Of a stretch of 64,000 nt of DNA, positions 32,336 to 42,836 are shown piece by piece (within the stretch, counting starts at the first letter, position 1; each line of letters starts with the position of its first letter). The stretch is from Ditylenchus dipsaci (taxonomy: Eukaryota; Nematoda; Chromadorea; Rhabditida; Anguinidae): the NCBI GenBank assembly GCA_004194705.1, contig SADC01001291.1, positions 868,001 through 932,000 of the forward strand. Reading direction: 5' to 3'. The notes beneath the pieces are model-generated. The model ran no database searches. It was not told where the DNA came from and saw only the letters and a list, made by a program, of their open reading frames with translations. The position numbers and the translations under genes are program-made.

Positions 32336-34791
32336 GGTAAAATCCCGATTCGCGGCCAAACTGATTCGCGGCCCCCGATTCGCGGCCACCGATTCGCGGC
32401 CATCCCGATTCGCGGCCACCGATTCGCGGCCATCCCGATTCGCGGCCACCGATTCGCGGCCATCCCAATAAGCGGCCATCCCGATTCGCGGCCATCCCGA
32501 TTAGCCATCCCAATTATTTTATTTCAGATGTCCGAAATAAACTTTACCTACAGCAAACGAATTGGGAGCAAAAGCCTGGCAGTGACAGAATGCGCAGCGA
32601 ATCCACTCAAGTGCTACACCTGGTCTTTTCAGAATGGAAAGCGTCTAGCAAATGGAACAAAGGTCGACTCATACGCATGCAGTGGATGTCGGGCAATGCG
32701 AGATGCTTGGAAGAGGAAGAAAGTTACATGTGAAGATCATCCACTGCCAATGATGAAAGCAAATGGGACAACCAACGTCTGGATCTCCGATGAGCCAAGC
32801 TTTGAACATTTCTGTGAGCCGAAAAAGAGAAGTGAAGTAAATCATTTTTATTTGATTCGTTTATTTTTTTAATAGAATCTTTTTGTTCTAGATTGGTGGA
32901 CTAGCGACAAGAAGAAGCATACAGGCACAACTAGCAACTGGGTCTCAAGAAAACACAGCATCTGCCGTCGTTCGAACAGAGAAGAAGATCCTCACTAAGT
33001 TTGCCAATGAAAGTCAAGGTATCATATTTTTAAACTTTCACTGTTTATGTTATCGTTATGTCTTTAGAGTTCCGGCATGAAGCCCGTCAAGTCAGTGTTG
33101 CGAACCGCCCCGCATTGTCAAAGGCCTTTTATCGTGCACGAAGCAAGCAATTTCCGCTGGTGGCCGATTTCCAAGATGTGATGACAGAGGAAACTTCCTC
33201 CTCAGATGTACAGAACGTGGCTCAATTCCGCAGCATGAAAAGTATGGAGAGCAACTTCTTCTGTTCGGAGGTCAATGTTTTTGTGGTTTAATTACTAATA
33301 AATGTAAAATGTTCAGATAACCAAATGCTTATCTTTTTCTCTCCGCGCCAACAATTCTGGTTCAGCTTGTCAAGGGAAATCGTTTGTGATGGAAACTACA
33401 AATACAAGCCGGTCGGATCTTATGAAGTCTATCGCATTTTTGGCTACGTCAAGAAAATCCACTCAACACCTCTGGTCACCGCATTCCTAAAGAACAAGGA
33501 CAAGAAGACATTCCGAAAAATGTGGAGAAAAAGCAAGGCTTTAATTAATTTACATAAATATAATTTGTTTTATTTTAGTAGCCGGGGCTATGTCAGCTCA
33601 AATCAAGTTGCAAGTGGCTCATTTCGATCACGAATCCGCGGCCCATGGAACCTTCAAAAATCAATTCCCAGACGTCAACATCAAGATGTGCGCATTCCAC
33701 GTCAAACAAAATCTCAACAAACAAGTATGATAGTTTTTGTTGTTCAAGAAATAAATCTTCTATTTCAGGTTCAAACCAAAGGATTGGCCGTCGACTATCG
33801 AGAAAACAGAGAAGTTCAGGATGTCGTTCGAATGCTTGGCGCTTTGCAGTTGGCTCCCTCAGATGTTTGGCCTCATTCAATAATTGCCATTCGTCACCGA
33901 ATTCAAGAGCGCTTCAATCTGCTGGATGCTATTGTGGGAAAATTAAACCAACTCGTTGAATACTTCAAGTAAAGCTTTATTTATTTGAGATTCATTTGCT
34001 TAGATATTTCTTTTTAGCAATACCTGGCTCTCACTCGGGGAATTCTTTTCGTTGCATGGAATCAAAGGACAACGAACAACAAATGCTGCGGAGTCATACC
34101 ATGGTAAGTTGAGGCATCATTTCCGAACAAACTGTCCGCTTGGGGAATGGATTGTCCGCTTCAAAGAGGTAATGTTTATGTGTTTTGCTTATCTTTGAAA
34201 CCTTATTTCATTCAAGTTGCAAAGTGCCGAGGAAGAGAATGCCAGTGACGTCAATCATGGTCGCCAGGCGCCCAGGAAGCAAGCTCGAGAGTCAGTGGAA
34301 TTGTCAGCCAAGATCGCAAGTGCTCAAGAAGAATTTGCCGTCGTCCTGGCTAGCCAAGCAGATGATGATGCCTTTGAAGAAAAACTCTGCGATTTTCTTT
34401 TGACTATCGGCTACCTGATGGGTACAACAACCAACCAGCACCAACTTATGGTCCGAAGGTGAGCCAATTCCAGCTCCAGCCACCGAAGAAATCGATCCAG
34501 AAGAGGAAGAAAGAAATGCTGTGGCCAACATTCCAGAAAATTTGTTTGAAGATCCTAATAATATTCACCTTTTTGATTGATATTGTTGTTTATTGTGTTG
34601 TTGTGGGTTAATAAATTGTTTTAATTGTATTGATTGGGATAATTAGGATAATTCTCAGATAATTTTCCGCAAATTGAGGGCCGCTTATTGGGATGGCCGC
34701 GAATCGGGATGGCCGCGAATTGGTGGCCGCGAATCGGGATGGCCGCGAATCGGGGCCGCGAATCAGTTTGGCCGCGAATCGGGTTTCGTCC
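32336..34791 (+). mobile_element. MULE (Mutator-like) transposon with iterated terminal repeats, 9-bp TSD
   Basis: It is flanked by AATTGCTAG (32327-32335 and 34792-34800). The ends start GGTAAAATCCCGATTCGCGG (left) and GGACGAAACCCGATTCGCGG (right, complement) and continue as inverted tandems of a 14-16 bp iteron, CGATTCGCGGCCATCC, over roughly 110-180 bp. A 9-bp duplication and long terminal repeats fit MULEs. The element carries its own spliced transposase gene. Confidence 0.88.
32528..34462 (+). CDS. MULE transposase with FLYWCH-like N-terminus, spliced, some frame damage
   Basis: Clear exons are 32528-32836, 32893-33018, 33068-33270, 33317 to about 33530, about 33581-33726, 33769-33968, from 34018, and 34218-34462. 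The N-terminal part has KCYTWSFQNGKR, YACSGC and HFCEPKK, suggesting a FLYWCH-type zinc finger. The catalytic region has EIVCDGNYKYKPVGSYEVYR (first Asp), FPDVNIKMCAFHVKQNLNKQ (second Asp region) and TTNAAESYHGKLRHHF (Glu region), the usual MULE order. The joins at 33270/33317 and near 33530 do not keep frame, so the copy may be slightly damaged or carry sequence errors. Downstream to 34577 the frame closes and an acidic piece (EEIDPEEEERN) follows in another frame. Confidence 0.82.
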
Positions 34792-35336
34792 AATTGCTAG
34801 ATCCATTCTTGCCATTGCTAGTCATACAACCGAAAATGAGCGCTACTTTTCTAAGCTTGCCAGAGTTCTGACAGATTATCGCCAAGACCTTTCAGCTGCT
34901 TCAGTATACAACACTCTTATTGCACATTCACTAACCAATTTGAACGCTTAAGCGTTTCTCTTTAAACTGTTATTATGAAATGAAAAAATATATTTTCATG
35001 AAAATTTAAAATCATAATTTTGAAGTTCGAGAAATTCCAGGTTATATCAGATTTACCGGGCCGGGCCGCGGCCTGAAGTTTTAATGCCCGGCTCCGGGCC
35101 AGCCCGTGCCCAGCCCTGATCTCAACACAAAATTGATTTAAAAAAGATAACAAAAAAGAGTTTGTAAAGTGTGCGGGAACTTATTTGTCACCGGTTACAA
35201 TACAATTTTTTTTTTTAAATTGAAAACGCTATAAAATGTTGAGATTGAGTACATAAATTCATTCTTGTTGGTTGCAGTAGTCGTGTGTCCTCCTCTCTTC
35301 GCCTATGCTGTTCCGAGTCTCAAAGAAATATGGCCG

Positions 35337-36095
35337 CTGATGGAAGGAATCGAAGCAAGTTGTGGGGAAGAAGCGCTTGAGCAAGACTCCGACCGGCGGA
35401 AAAAAAATTTCTTCTAAAAGGTTTCAACCAAGAAAACTGTTAATAAGCCGACGCCGATCAGCGAGGATTCCAAGTCCAGGTAGTTTTTTAGTAATTTTCG
35501 ACCCATCTGACCATTGTTTTCCAGCGCCTCTGTCTCTAGTACTTCTCGTCCGTCGGTCAGTTTTCGGGAACAAGATAACAAGTTTCATGTCGACGACTAT
35601 TGTGCTGGTTAGTCGAATTTTTTTTGGTTTGTTATCGCGAATTTGTTGTTTTCGGTGTTGTTGGTGAAGTTTGCCTGGAAGGGATGTCATACACTGGTGC
35701 CTCCGTTATACCGAGCGATTTAAGCCCCGCCTCTCAGTTTTCTGGCGAGCATCGCTTAAAATCGTCTGTGGGAGTTCGAAGTAACCGTAAAAGCAAACAG
35801 CCGTCTCAAAAGCAGCCGATGGTGGTCAATCTCAACCTGAGTCTAAACTTCGTGGTATGAGTTAGTCAGAATCTGTTTGCTTGTCATCTTTGACTTTAAG
35901 ATGCCTGATGGGGTGAGCTCTAGTGATTTTGCCGGCAAGGGACTGACGCTGAATCTGAACGACATTCTAAACCAACAGCAAGCTGAAGCTTCCGTTTCCA
36001 GTCGCCGTTCCGATAGTTATTCTATGGTCAAAGGCAAGTTGACCAAGAACAAGAAGGGCGCTCCGCAGAAGTCCAAAGCGAGCAAGAAGGTTTGA
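35337..36095 (+). CDS. small basic, Ser/Lys-rich protein, function not recognised
   Basis: Three joins are convincing: up to 35479, 35525-35607, 35682-35854 and 35901-36095 (stop TGA). The encoded series is KKTVNKPTPISEDSK, SASVSSTSRPSVSFREQDNK, DDYCAGMSYTGASVIPSDLS, then VVNLNLSLNFV, MPDGVSSSDFAGKGLTLNLN and a lysine-rich end GKLTKNKKGAPQKSKASKK. The 5' part is unresolved: a plausible start MAADGRNRSK (35332) does not reach the second frame without a frame change or an unseen intron around 35355-35420. An AATAAA lies at 36162-36167. I recognise no domain. It lies between two transposon-rich blocks, but its splice pattern and phases look like an ordinary host gene. Confidence 0.5.
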
Positions 36096-36161
36096 AGACC
36101 AAGATCCCATAAAAATAGAATCTTGTAAATTGTTCAGCTTTTGTGTCTAATGATCTGATCA

Positions 36162-36167
36162 AATAAA
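36162..36167 (+). terminator. candidate polyadenylation signal
   Basis: AATAAA 67 nt after the stop codon of the small gene ending at 36095, in a TGTGT/T-rich context. Position fits. Confidence 0.45.
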
Positions 36168-36199
36168 TCATTAGATTGCAATTATGCTGCTATCCATTG

Positions 36200-36700
36200 T
36201 ATGAGAGATTGTGCTATAGTGCTGAATCCGGTACACTTTTAACTTCGATCCCCCTGTTTTTTTAAGGCAGAAGATGGACCGGGTTCGGCCCTAGGGCCAG
36301 AGATTGTATGCGCGCTTTTATTCAAATTCAACCGCTCAGTTATTTCCAGCATACATGATCACGGGCCTGAAAATTTCATAGACCGGCCTGCAAAATCTAC
36401 CGTGTGTTGGACATTACATATCTCGAGATTTTTGTGTGGAAATAAAAAATAAATAAAACTCAATAAGCGGAATCAGTAGAGCTCTTGAGAGTTAAGGAAA
36501 CGCAAATTTCGGGTTAAAATATAGGTCCTCGAAGTCGAGGGTCTTGTTTAAGTCTTGTTAGGTGGAACGTTTATAGAAAACAGTCATGAAAGAAAGAAAT
36601 CGCTGGTCCGCGCGTTGATTGTAGTGCAACGTGCTGGTGTACCCCTTTAATATTGCCAGTTTTATTTTAACAATTTGGTCCCAAAAATTCCAAGCATTCC
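36200..36700. other. gene-free stretch
   Basis: No exon is supported. Near 36627-36650, AGTGCAACGTGCTGGTGTAC then CCCCTTTAA is an end of the TTAA-flanked MITE family found at 29364. Confidence 0.35.
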
Positions 36701-36709
36701 GATTTCACA

Positions 36710-37525
36710 GATCGTTTTTGAAAGACCCTGCAATTTTGCTGACAGCTGACAGCCTTTTTTTGGTTTTTTCAAAATTTTAACAAAAATCCTTGATTTTGTG
36801 AGAAAAAATTTCGGAAAGTTACCCCATATACTAAAATCTCATCCTGAATCCGAATCCGTTGAGATCAGATCAAAAAAAATTCTAGCTGAGATATCAACAA
36901 AAGTAGGTATATGGTGCGAAATTTCGGACTTATCCACTCAAAGTTGCTATATCTGAGCTTAAATTTTTTTTGATCTGATCTCAACGGATTCGGATTCAGG
37001 ATAAGATTTTAGTGGCTCAATATGAGTATAACCACCCCAGTCGATGTGAGTATAACCACCCCACTCGGTATGACTATAATCACCCCTCTTAAGTCCAATG
37101 TACCCCTCTCGTGTGACCACACGATTGAAAGCTGAGGATGTAAGCTACACGATGGTGTAAAAATTTCTTAGTTTAGTACACAAAAATGTTTCTATTTTAA
37201 TTAAAATAGCCTTTAATCGTTTTTAGTCAGTTCTAGAAAATGTTCGAAGTGATTCGAAACTATTTTAAATGAAATAGAAACATTTTTAAGTACTAAACTA
37301 AGAAATTTTTAAACCATCGTGTAGCTAACATTCTCAGCTTTCAATCGTGGGGTGACACGAGAGGGGTACATTGGACATAAGTGGGGTGGTCATAGTCATA
37401 TCGAGTGGAGTGGTTATACTCACACTGCTCCATTTTAGTATCAGGGGTGACTTTCCGAAAACTTTTCTTACAAAATCGAGGATTTTTGATAAAATTTTTT
37501 GACAAAAAAAAGGCTGTCAGTCGCA
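36710..37525. repeat. nested foldback, about 0.8 kb
   Basis: The outer arms pair (GACAGCCTTTTTTTGG / CAAAAAAAGGCTGTC). Inside are two further palindromes: ATCCGAATCCGTTGAGATCA (36845) with its complement near 36985, and a block with GATTGAAAGCTGAGGATGTA near 37121 mirrored near 37330. Repeats of GAGTATAACCACCCC lie at 37022-37080. The CCGAATCCGTTGAGATC palindrome recurs at 41165-41345. Confidence 0.65.
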
Positions 37526-38414
37526 ATTTTGCACATTAAAAATCTTGCGTCGCAAATATCGCAGTCCAAATCTCACATTCTATCATCTAACAGTCGTAAA
37601 CCTTGCGACGCAATTATATTGGTGCTTATCTTGGTGTGCAAATAGTGTGGCGGAAAAATATTATTTGTAAAAAATAATATGTCGCGATATTATTGCTCGA
37701 GGTCTGCAAATTTATGGTTCCGTATAACCGAGGGTGCTAGATAACTGAAGCACTGCACTGAAGCACTAACCAAGATTTGACTGTATTAGAAAATATTATT
37801 CAAAAATTTAACTTGCCTTGCGACCAACACTTCTGATGCACTTCTTTGCATGAGGCCTACCAGTGATCTGAACACTGTTCTACTCTTTTCAATAAAGCTT
37901 AAAACATCTTTTCTCGTCGCCAATTTCTGAAATTTAACTTTAATGATTTGTAGCACTGTCTACCTTACTTCTTTAAAAGTGCTCAATGACTTGAGAATCG
38001 TCTTGGGGTCTGCAGCGACAGAGTTAAAGGTAGCTAGGAAGGGTCGTCCAAGCTACTGCTCGATAGCACATCACTGGTTTCTGTTGGTGGTATGGCTGGA
38101 GATATGCTAGTATCCAATTTCCTTCTTTTTGGATTCATGATTAATTGAGGCACAAATTTGTCAATAATGAATATTAGTAATTGCCTTAACTGTAATAATG
38201 ATTGAGTGTAAATGATCGTAATAGATAATTTAGAGTGTTATCAAAATAGATATTGTTGAGATTTTAACGACAAAAAATAACCAGAATATTCATATTATAG
38301 TATAAATACAGAAAAGGGCGTGAATCTGCGTTATGAAAAGACTGGTGAGCCAGTTCTTAAAAAACAGCTCCTATCATGGTCAAAAAGCAAAGCTCCAAAC
38401 ACAAAATTTTTAAG
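37526..38414. other. gene-free AT-rich stretch
   Basis: I see no exon, RNA gene or clear element here. Confidence 0.4.
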
Positions 38415-38654
38415 TTAAAGGGGCATGCCCACGATAATAAGAGGTGGTGCCGGGAATTCGAATTTTTTTCCTGATCATTGAAGTTCTGTACGGATTTTTC
38501 AACTTGGTTTCTAACAAAACAAGGCCTAGAATTTAATTTTAGGTGTGGTTTTGTTAGAAACCAAGTTGAAAAATCCGTACACAAGTTAAATAATTAGGAA
38601 AAAATGTTGAATTCCCGGGCAGCACCTCTCATTAGAGTGGGCATGCCCCTTTAA
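38415..38654. mobile_element. TTAA-flanked palindromic MITE
   Basis: TTAAAGGGGCATGCCCACG and CGTGGGCATGCCCC-like right end (GTGGGCATGCCCCTTTAA) are terminal, with TTAA on both sides. The arms pair inward through CTTGGTTTCTAACAAAAC. Pieces of the same family occur near 39090-39185 and 48140-48345. Confidence 0.7.
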
Positions 38655-39182
38655 GAATATGATCATAAAGTGACGTTTTTGGGGTTAACTTCGCTCTGGC
38701 TCTCGCTTTCTTAATCAGCTCAAATAAATTTTCTTGGTTACACTGCAGTTTCACTTCGAACTGAAAATATAAAAACTTTGTCACTCGGTTTCTCGCATGG
38801 ATCCTTACTCCTCACACTAGATAGAAGCAACTTAAGATATTTGAAGCAATCAAAAGACGGATAGTATACTTTTTATTTCTGTGACAAAGCAGATAATAAT
38901 AGAATAAGCATGAGAATTGTGCAGCATACGTCTAGTATACAACAGCAATTACAATAGGAATGAGTATTTAAATTGGAATCTTTTTGGTCTCACGCATTAA
39001 AGTGGTTTTTTGGAAATTCAAATTTCACCGTGTCACCCTTTAAAGAGCCATTGCCAACTGTTTTGAAGTGTCCCCCGCCAATTCAAAAATTTTCGTCTAA
39101 TCATTGGACTTCTGTACGAGGTTTTGAACTTTGTTTCTAATAAAACAAGGCCTAGAATTCAATTTTAGGTATAGTTTTATTA

Positions 39183-40712
39183 GGGTACGATCACAATGGA
39201 GAGGCAAAGTGAGCGCCTTTTTATTTTCATATCCAATTTTTTTCAAATTCTTAATATTTTGGTACCAAATTGTAGCCCTGAATGTCAGCTACATTTAAGT
39301 GATAAAAATTCTGGAGAAACTGAAATTTTTTAGATCTAAACTTAAAAAGGCGCTCACTCGGTGGTGAAAAATGTGTCAAAGTGAGCGCCTTTTTGAGTTC
39401 AGTTCTGAAATTTTTTGTTTTTCGAGATATTTTATTACCAAAAGGTAGCTGACATTCAGGGCTACAATTTGGTGCCAAAACTGATTACTACTCATTTGCG
39501 CAAACTCATTTGCGCAAACTCATTTGCGCAAAACTCATTTGCGCAAAACTCATTTGCGCAAAACTCATTTGCGCAAATTTTTTAAAGTTATAGGTTCGAA
39601 TCCAGGTGGTAGCAGAAATCATTTTTTCTTGAATAACAACCATAAACTAGTTTTTATAAGACCAGTAAACCTCAGGTTGGATAGGAGATCCACCTGGTTC
39701 TTTTGAATAAGCACTCACCTCTAGAATCCGATATTTTGGATTAAGCTGAAAGTATTAAAAAATCAATGTACCCTATCCAAAATCGGGGTACGTGACAATT
39801 CACCGTACGGACGATTTACCGTCCGAGACAATTCACCGTCGGACAATTCACCGTCCGGGACAATTCACCGTCAGTTTACATACAATTATTATTACAATGA
39901 GTCAATCGGAACATCGTGAGCCGTTAACACGCATTTGAGCCCTTTGGATTTGAGCCCCCGCATTTGAGCCCCATTTAATTTTGGTTAAGATTCTTCTCCT
40001 TCTACCTGCCTGCCTTCGGCAGGCAACCTAATTCAATAGGAAGCCCCTTTGGGGTACATGGTCCGGGATAAGGGCTGACCCTTTGGGGGTGCATGGTCCG
40101 GGATAAGGGCTAACTCTTTATATACGAGCTCTATATTAGCATCGATCAGATTGCTGAATTTTTATATTTATAGTAAATATCGATTTTCAAAGAAAAAACA
40201 CAGAAAAAAATGAATAAATACAAAATCGGACTTAAAAAAATGAACAGTGAAATGTCCGTGTCCCGATTCAAATGTCGGCTTTTGCTATGGAATATCAACT
40301 GGAATATCAATACCGTGGGTAGTTACCCACTCCAAGGTGGTCGACCTTAAAGTTTTGTGGATTATTGTGAGTAGACAAACAAATTTGGCATGCCTAAATC
40401 AATTCAGAAAAAAGGTTTTGGAACATGAAAAACGTAAAAATTTTTTAAACCAAGTGGACGACCACTTGTTTTTGTTCTACCCACGTGGTCGTACCCAGGT
40501 TGAAGAACTCAGGTAAAACTCCTGGGTAGTAATATTTTCGAACCTGTAACTTCAAAAAATTTGCGCAAATGAGTTTTGCGCAAATGAGTTTGCGCAAATG
40601 AGTTTTGCGCAAATGAGTAGTAACGCCAAAACTTTGAGAAATTGAGAAAAAAATTAGATCTAAAAATAAAAAGGCGCTCACTTTGCTTCTCCATTGTGAT
40701 CGTATCCTTAGA
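39183..40712. repeat. pair of inverted element copies bearing GCGCAAATGAG iterons
   Basis: GGGTACGATCACAATGGAGA and AAGTGAGCGCCTTTTTATTT start the left unit, and the complement ends the right unit near 40708. Each has a 14-15 bp iteron ACTCATTTGCGCAAA (39493-39580, about six copies; 40558-40620, four copies), then a tRNA T-arm-like stretch: GTTATAGGTTCGAATCCAGG (39587) and, on the minus strand, GTTACAGGTTCGAAAATATT (40540). Between them lie other repeats (39782-40115). They may be two insertions or one large foldback. Confidence 0.6.
39782..40115. repeat. three short tandem-iteron clusters
   Basis: GACAATTCACCGTCCG units (39795-39870), CGCATTTGAGCCCC units (39930-39975), and a direct repeat of GGTCCGGGATAAGGGCT (about 40060 and 40097). 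Each looks like the end of an iteron-bearing transposon. Confidence 0.6.
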
Positions 40713-40719
40713 GACCAGG

Positions 40720-41035
40720 GGCGTACGCAGGGGGGAGGGGGGGGGGCACGTGCCCCATTGGGTTTTGAGTACCAATAATAAAGATTATGACGGATGATCT
40801 CAAAAATTCTAAAGATTTCGGCTCGACAAATTTTCAAATGAAGGACGTTTCGGAGCCCTGTAAGAAAGTGAATTGTAAACTTGATTTGTCCCAACCGTCT
40901 GATGTCTCCTCCGTGTCAATGTCCGGTCCGGATTTTATAATCCATGGAAGCGTCCGGACGTTTTTTTAGATAGCTTTATGAATGCATTTAACCGTTTGAC
41001 GTCCATTTGTACTCAGTCTGAACGTAGACATCATA
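40720..41035. other. gene-free stretch
   Basis: A G-rich run (40728-40747) is followed by a short open frame on the plus strand (from 40787) without family features or a clear splice context. I would not call it a gene. Confidence 0.35.
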
Positions 41036-41059
41036 CGTAAAGCTTGAACGTGGTCCTAA

Positions 41060-41460
41060 CGGTAAAATATCGATTACCGACGGTCAATGAATTTTTTTTT
41101 TGAAATTTTTGATCAAAATCGTCAATTTTCAGGCCAAAAGTTTCTGGAAAGTCGACTCTAATACCAAAATCTTATCCTGAATCCGAATCCGTTGAGATCA
41201 GATCGAAATAATTTTTATGGTCTGATATATAGCTATTTTGGGTAGATGGATCAGGAATTTGGCACCATTCACCTACTTTGATGGGTATCTCAGTCTATAA
41301 AAAATATTTTGATCTGATCTCAACGGATTCGGATTCAGGATGAGATTTTGGTGTTAGGGTCGAGTTTCCAGAAACTTTTGCCTGAAAATTGACAATTTTG
41401 ATCAAAAATTTTGAAAAAAAAAATCATTGACCGTCGGTAATCGATAGCCGTCCGTCCTAA
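41060..41460. repeat. foldback repeat sharing its core with 36840-37020
   Basis: ATCCGAATCCGTTGAGATCA (about 41180) pairs with its complement near 41320; outer arms TTTTTTTTTGAAATTTTTGA / TTTTTGATCAAAATTGTCAA and ACCGACGGTCAATGA / TCATTGACCGTCGGT extend it. No coding content. Confidence 0.7.
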
Positions 41461-42009
41461 CACTACTTCTAACGCTGTTACAAATTTAACAAGTAAATAA
41501 CGGAAAATATTAATGAAGCTAAAATACGTGATTACAAAAAGGTTTTTCTAATTTTTCCAAGCAATTTCTTGTTTTCGATGAAGGTTTCGAGATTCAGAAT
41601 CTATTTTGATTTTCAGCTATCAAAATAAAAATTAGCTCAAAATTTTCAAAAAAAATGTGCGAATAAATTAGCTGAATTGTTCTTAACTAATTGCTAAGCG
41701 GTCTAAATTGTTGTTTCAATAATAATATAGGCATAAAACTATAAAAAACACGTAAATTTTCAGTTCAACGCTAAAAATCCCGAAAAAGCTGAGAATTACG
41801 AAAGGAAAATAGTAATTCAAACAGCCGCCCAAAGCTTTAGTGACCCAATTGAGCACATACCCAGGCATATAGCGTCCTTTTGCTGTTAACTGTGGATGGG
41901 TGGGAGGGGGTGTATGTCCGGTGGGCTGGCTATGTGTGTGTGCAGGTTGTTTGGCTGCTGCTCCTACTTGCGCGCTTTGTATCATTTCTTTTGGCCATTT
42001 CAAGGGAAC
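41461..42009. other. gene-free AT-rich stretch
   Basis: No convincing exon. A minus-strand open frame (41716-42003) is low-complexity and lacks family features. Confidence 0.35.
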
Positions 42010-42735
42010 TTATGTACTTGGGGGGGCGCATTTTTTGCACATTTGTAAATCATGTTTAAACGACTTCTAAGTAATTTTTATATGCTTAAAACGATTAAAA
42101 AGTTGTTTTCTGACACTTTTCCACGTAAAAAATAGATTTTTGAAAAAAAATTCTTTGGCCAAAATAAGACTTATTGCCTTGGGGACCAAGGCAAAACACC
42201 TTGTATTAAGGGATTCTACCGCGTTTTGGTCACTGGAGCTGGGCAAAAAGAGTCGCTTAATGCATTTTTGATCAAGAGTCTTGCTCGGAATTATGTCTAA
42301 GGTAAGTGCGCGCGCGCATCTCTAACCAACCAAGCCCCCTGCGCCCCCTTCGGGGGCGCAGGGGCTTGGTTGCTTGGGGTTGAGATGCGCACACCCACAT
42401 ACCTTAAACGCAAATCACTCGAAAGTGACTCTGGATGCATAAAAATGTATGCATACCAGAGTTTCTTTATGCGGTAGGCCCCAGTCAACAAAACTATGTT
42501 CAAATTCCATCTTTTTGTGGTATCCAGGTACCCTTTCAGGTTGGATTTCCTTGGGGACCAAGGCAAAAAGTCAAATTTTAGTCAAAAAAATTTTTTTTCA
42601 AAAAACGATTTTTGTGTGGAAAAGTGTCAGAAAATGACTTTCTTATCGTTTAAAGCACATAAAAGTTACTTAGGAGTCATTTAAACATGATTTACAAATT
42701 AGTAAAAAATGCGCCCCCCCCCCAAGTAAATAAGT
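42010..42735. mobile_element. full-length foldback element with a GC-rich central hairpin
   Basis: The outer arms GGGGGGGCGCATTTTTTGCA and TGCGCCCCCCCCC, the inner CCTTGGGGACCAAGGCAAAA blocks and the inner arms all pair. The inner arms have ATGTCTAAGGTAAGTGCGCG on one side and, in reverse, TCTCAACC...GGTATGTGGGTGTGCGCATC type words on the other. The centre is a perfect GCGCCCCCTTCGGGGGCGC hairpin. No open frame. A second full copy lies at 60295-60960. Confidence 0.75.
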
Positions 42736-42836
42736 GCCATTTCAAGGATAAATTACTGGTTTTTTGAGGATGTCTCATGGCTTAAGATGGTGTAAATTTG
42801 GTTTTGTATCTAATTTTTTATTCCAGATACCTAATG

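Larger units (their letters stand above)
32199..34951 (+). pseudogene. hAT transposase C-terminal remnant, split by the MULE
   Basis: The left piece (32199-32335) reads MADQNSEEEDEINKYLAKEF and ends YFKSMSRIA. The right piece (from 34801) continues with SILAIASHTTENERYFSKLA, RVLTDYRQ and a short tail to TAA, the hAT dimerisation region. Removing the MULE and one AATTGCTAG copy joins the frames exactly. A TGA near 32287 lies where hAT proteins usually have tryptophan, so the gene was probably already dead. Confidence 0.8.
31956..35118 (+). mobile_element. hAT transposon, interrupted by a MULE, 8-bp TSD
   Basis: The termini CAGGGCTGTGCACGG and (complement of right end) CAGGGCTGGGCACGG are flanked by ATCTCAAC (31948-31955 and 35119-35126), the 8-bp duplication expected for hAT. 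Subterminal DNA is rich in GGCCCGGCC-type repeats at both ends. Without the nested MULE and one 9-bp duplication the element is about 0.7 kb, so most of the transposase was already deleted. Confidence 0.88.

Noticed and set aside
40787..40969. Plus-strand open frame starting MTDDLKNSKDFGST
   Set aside because: Short, no splice context, no recognisable family, and located in repeat-rich DNA.
41716..42003. Minus-strand open frame with KQPAHTHSQPTGHTPPPTHP
   Set aside because: Low-complexity Pro/Thr/His run in an otherwise hydrophobic chance frame; no splice partners seen.
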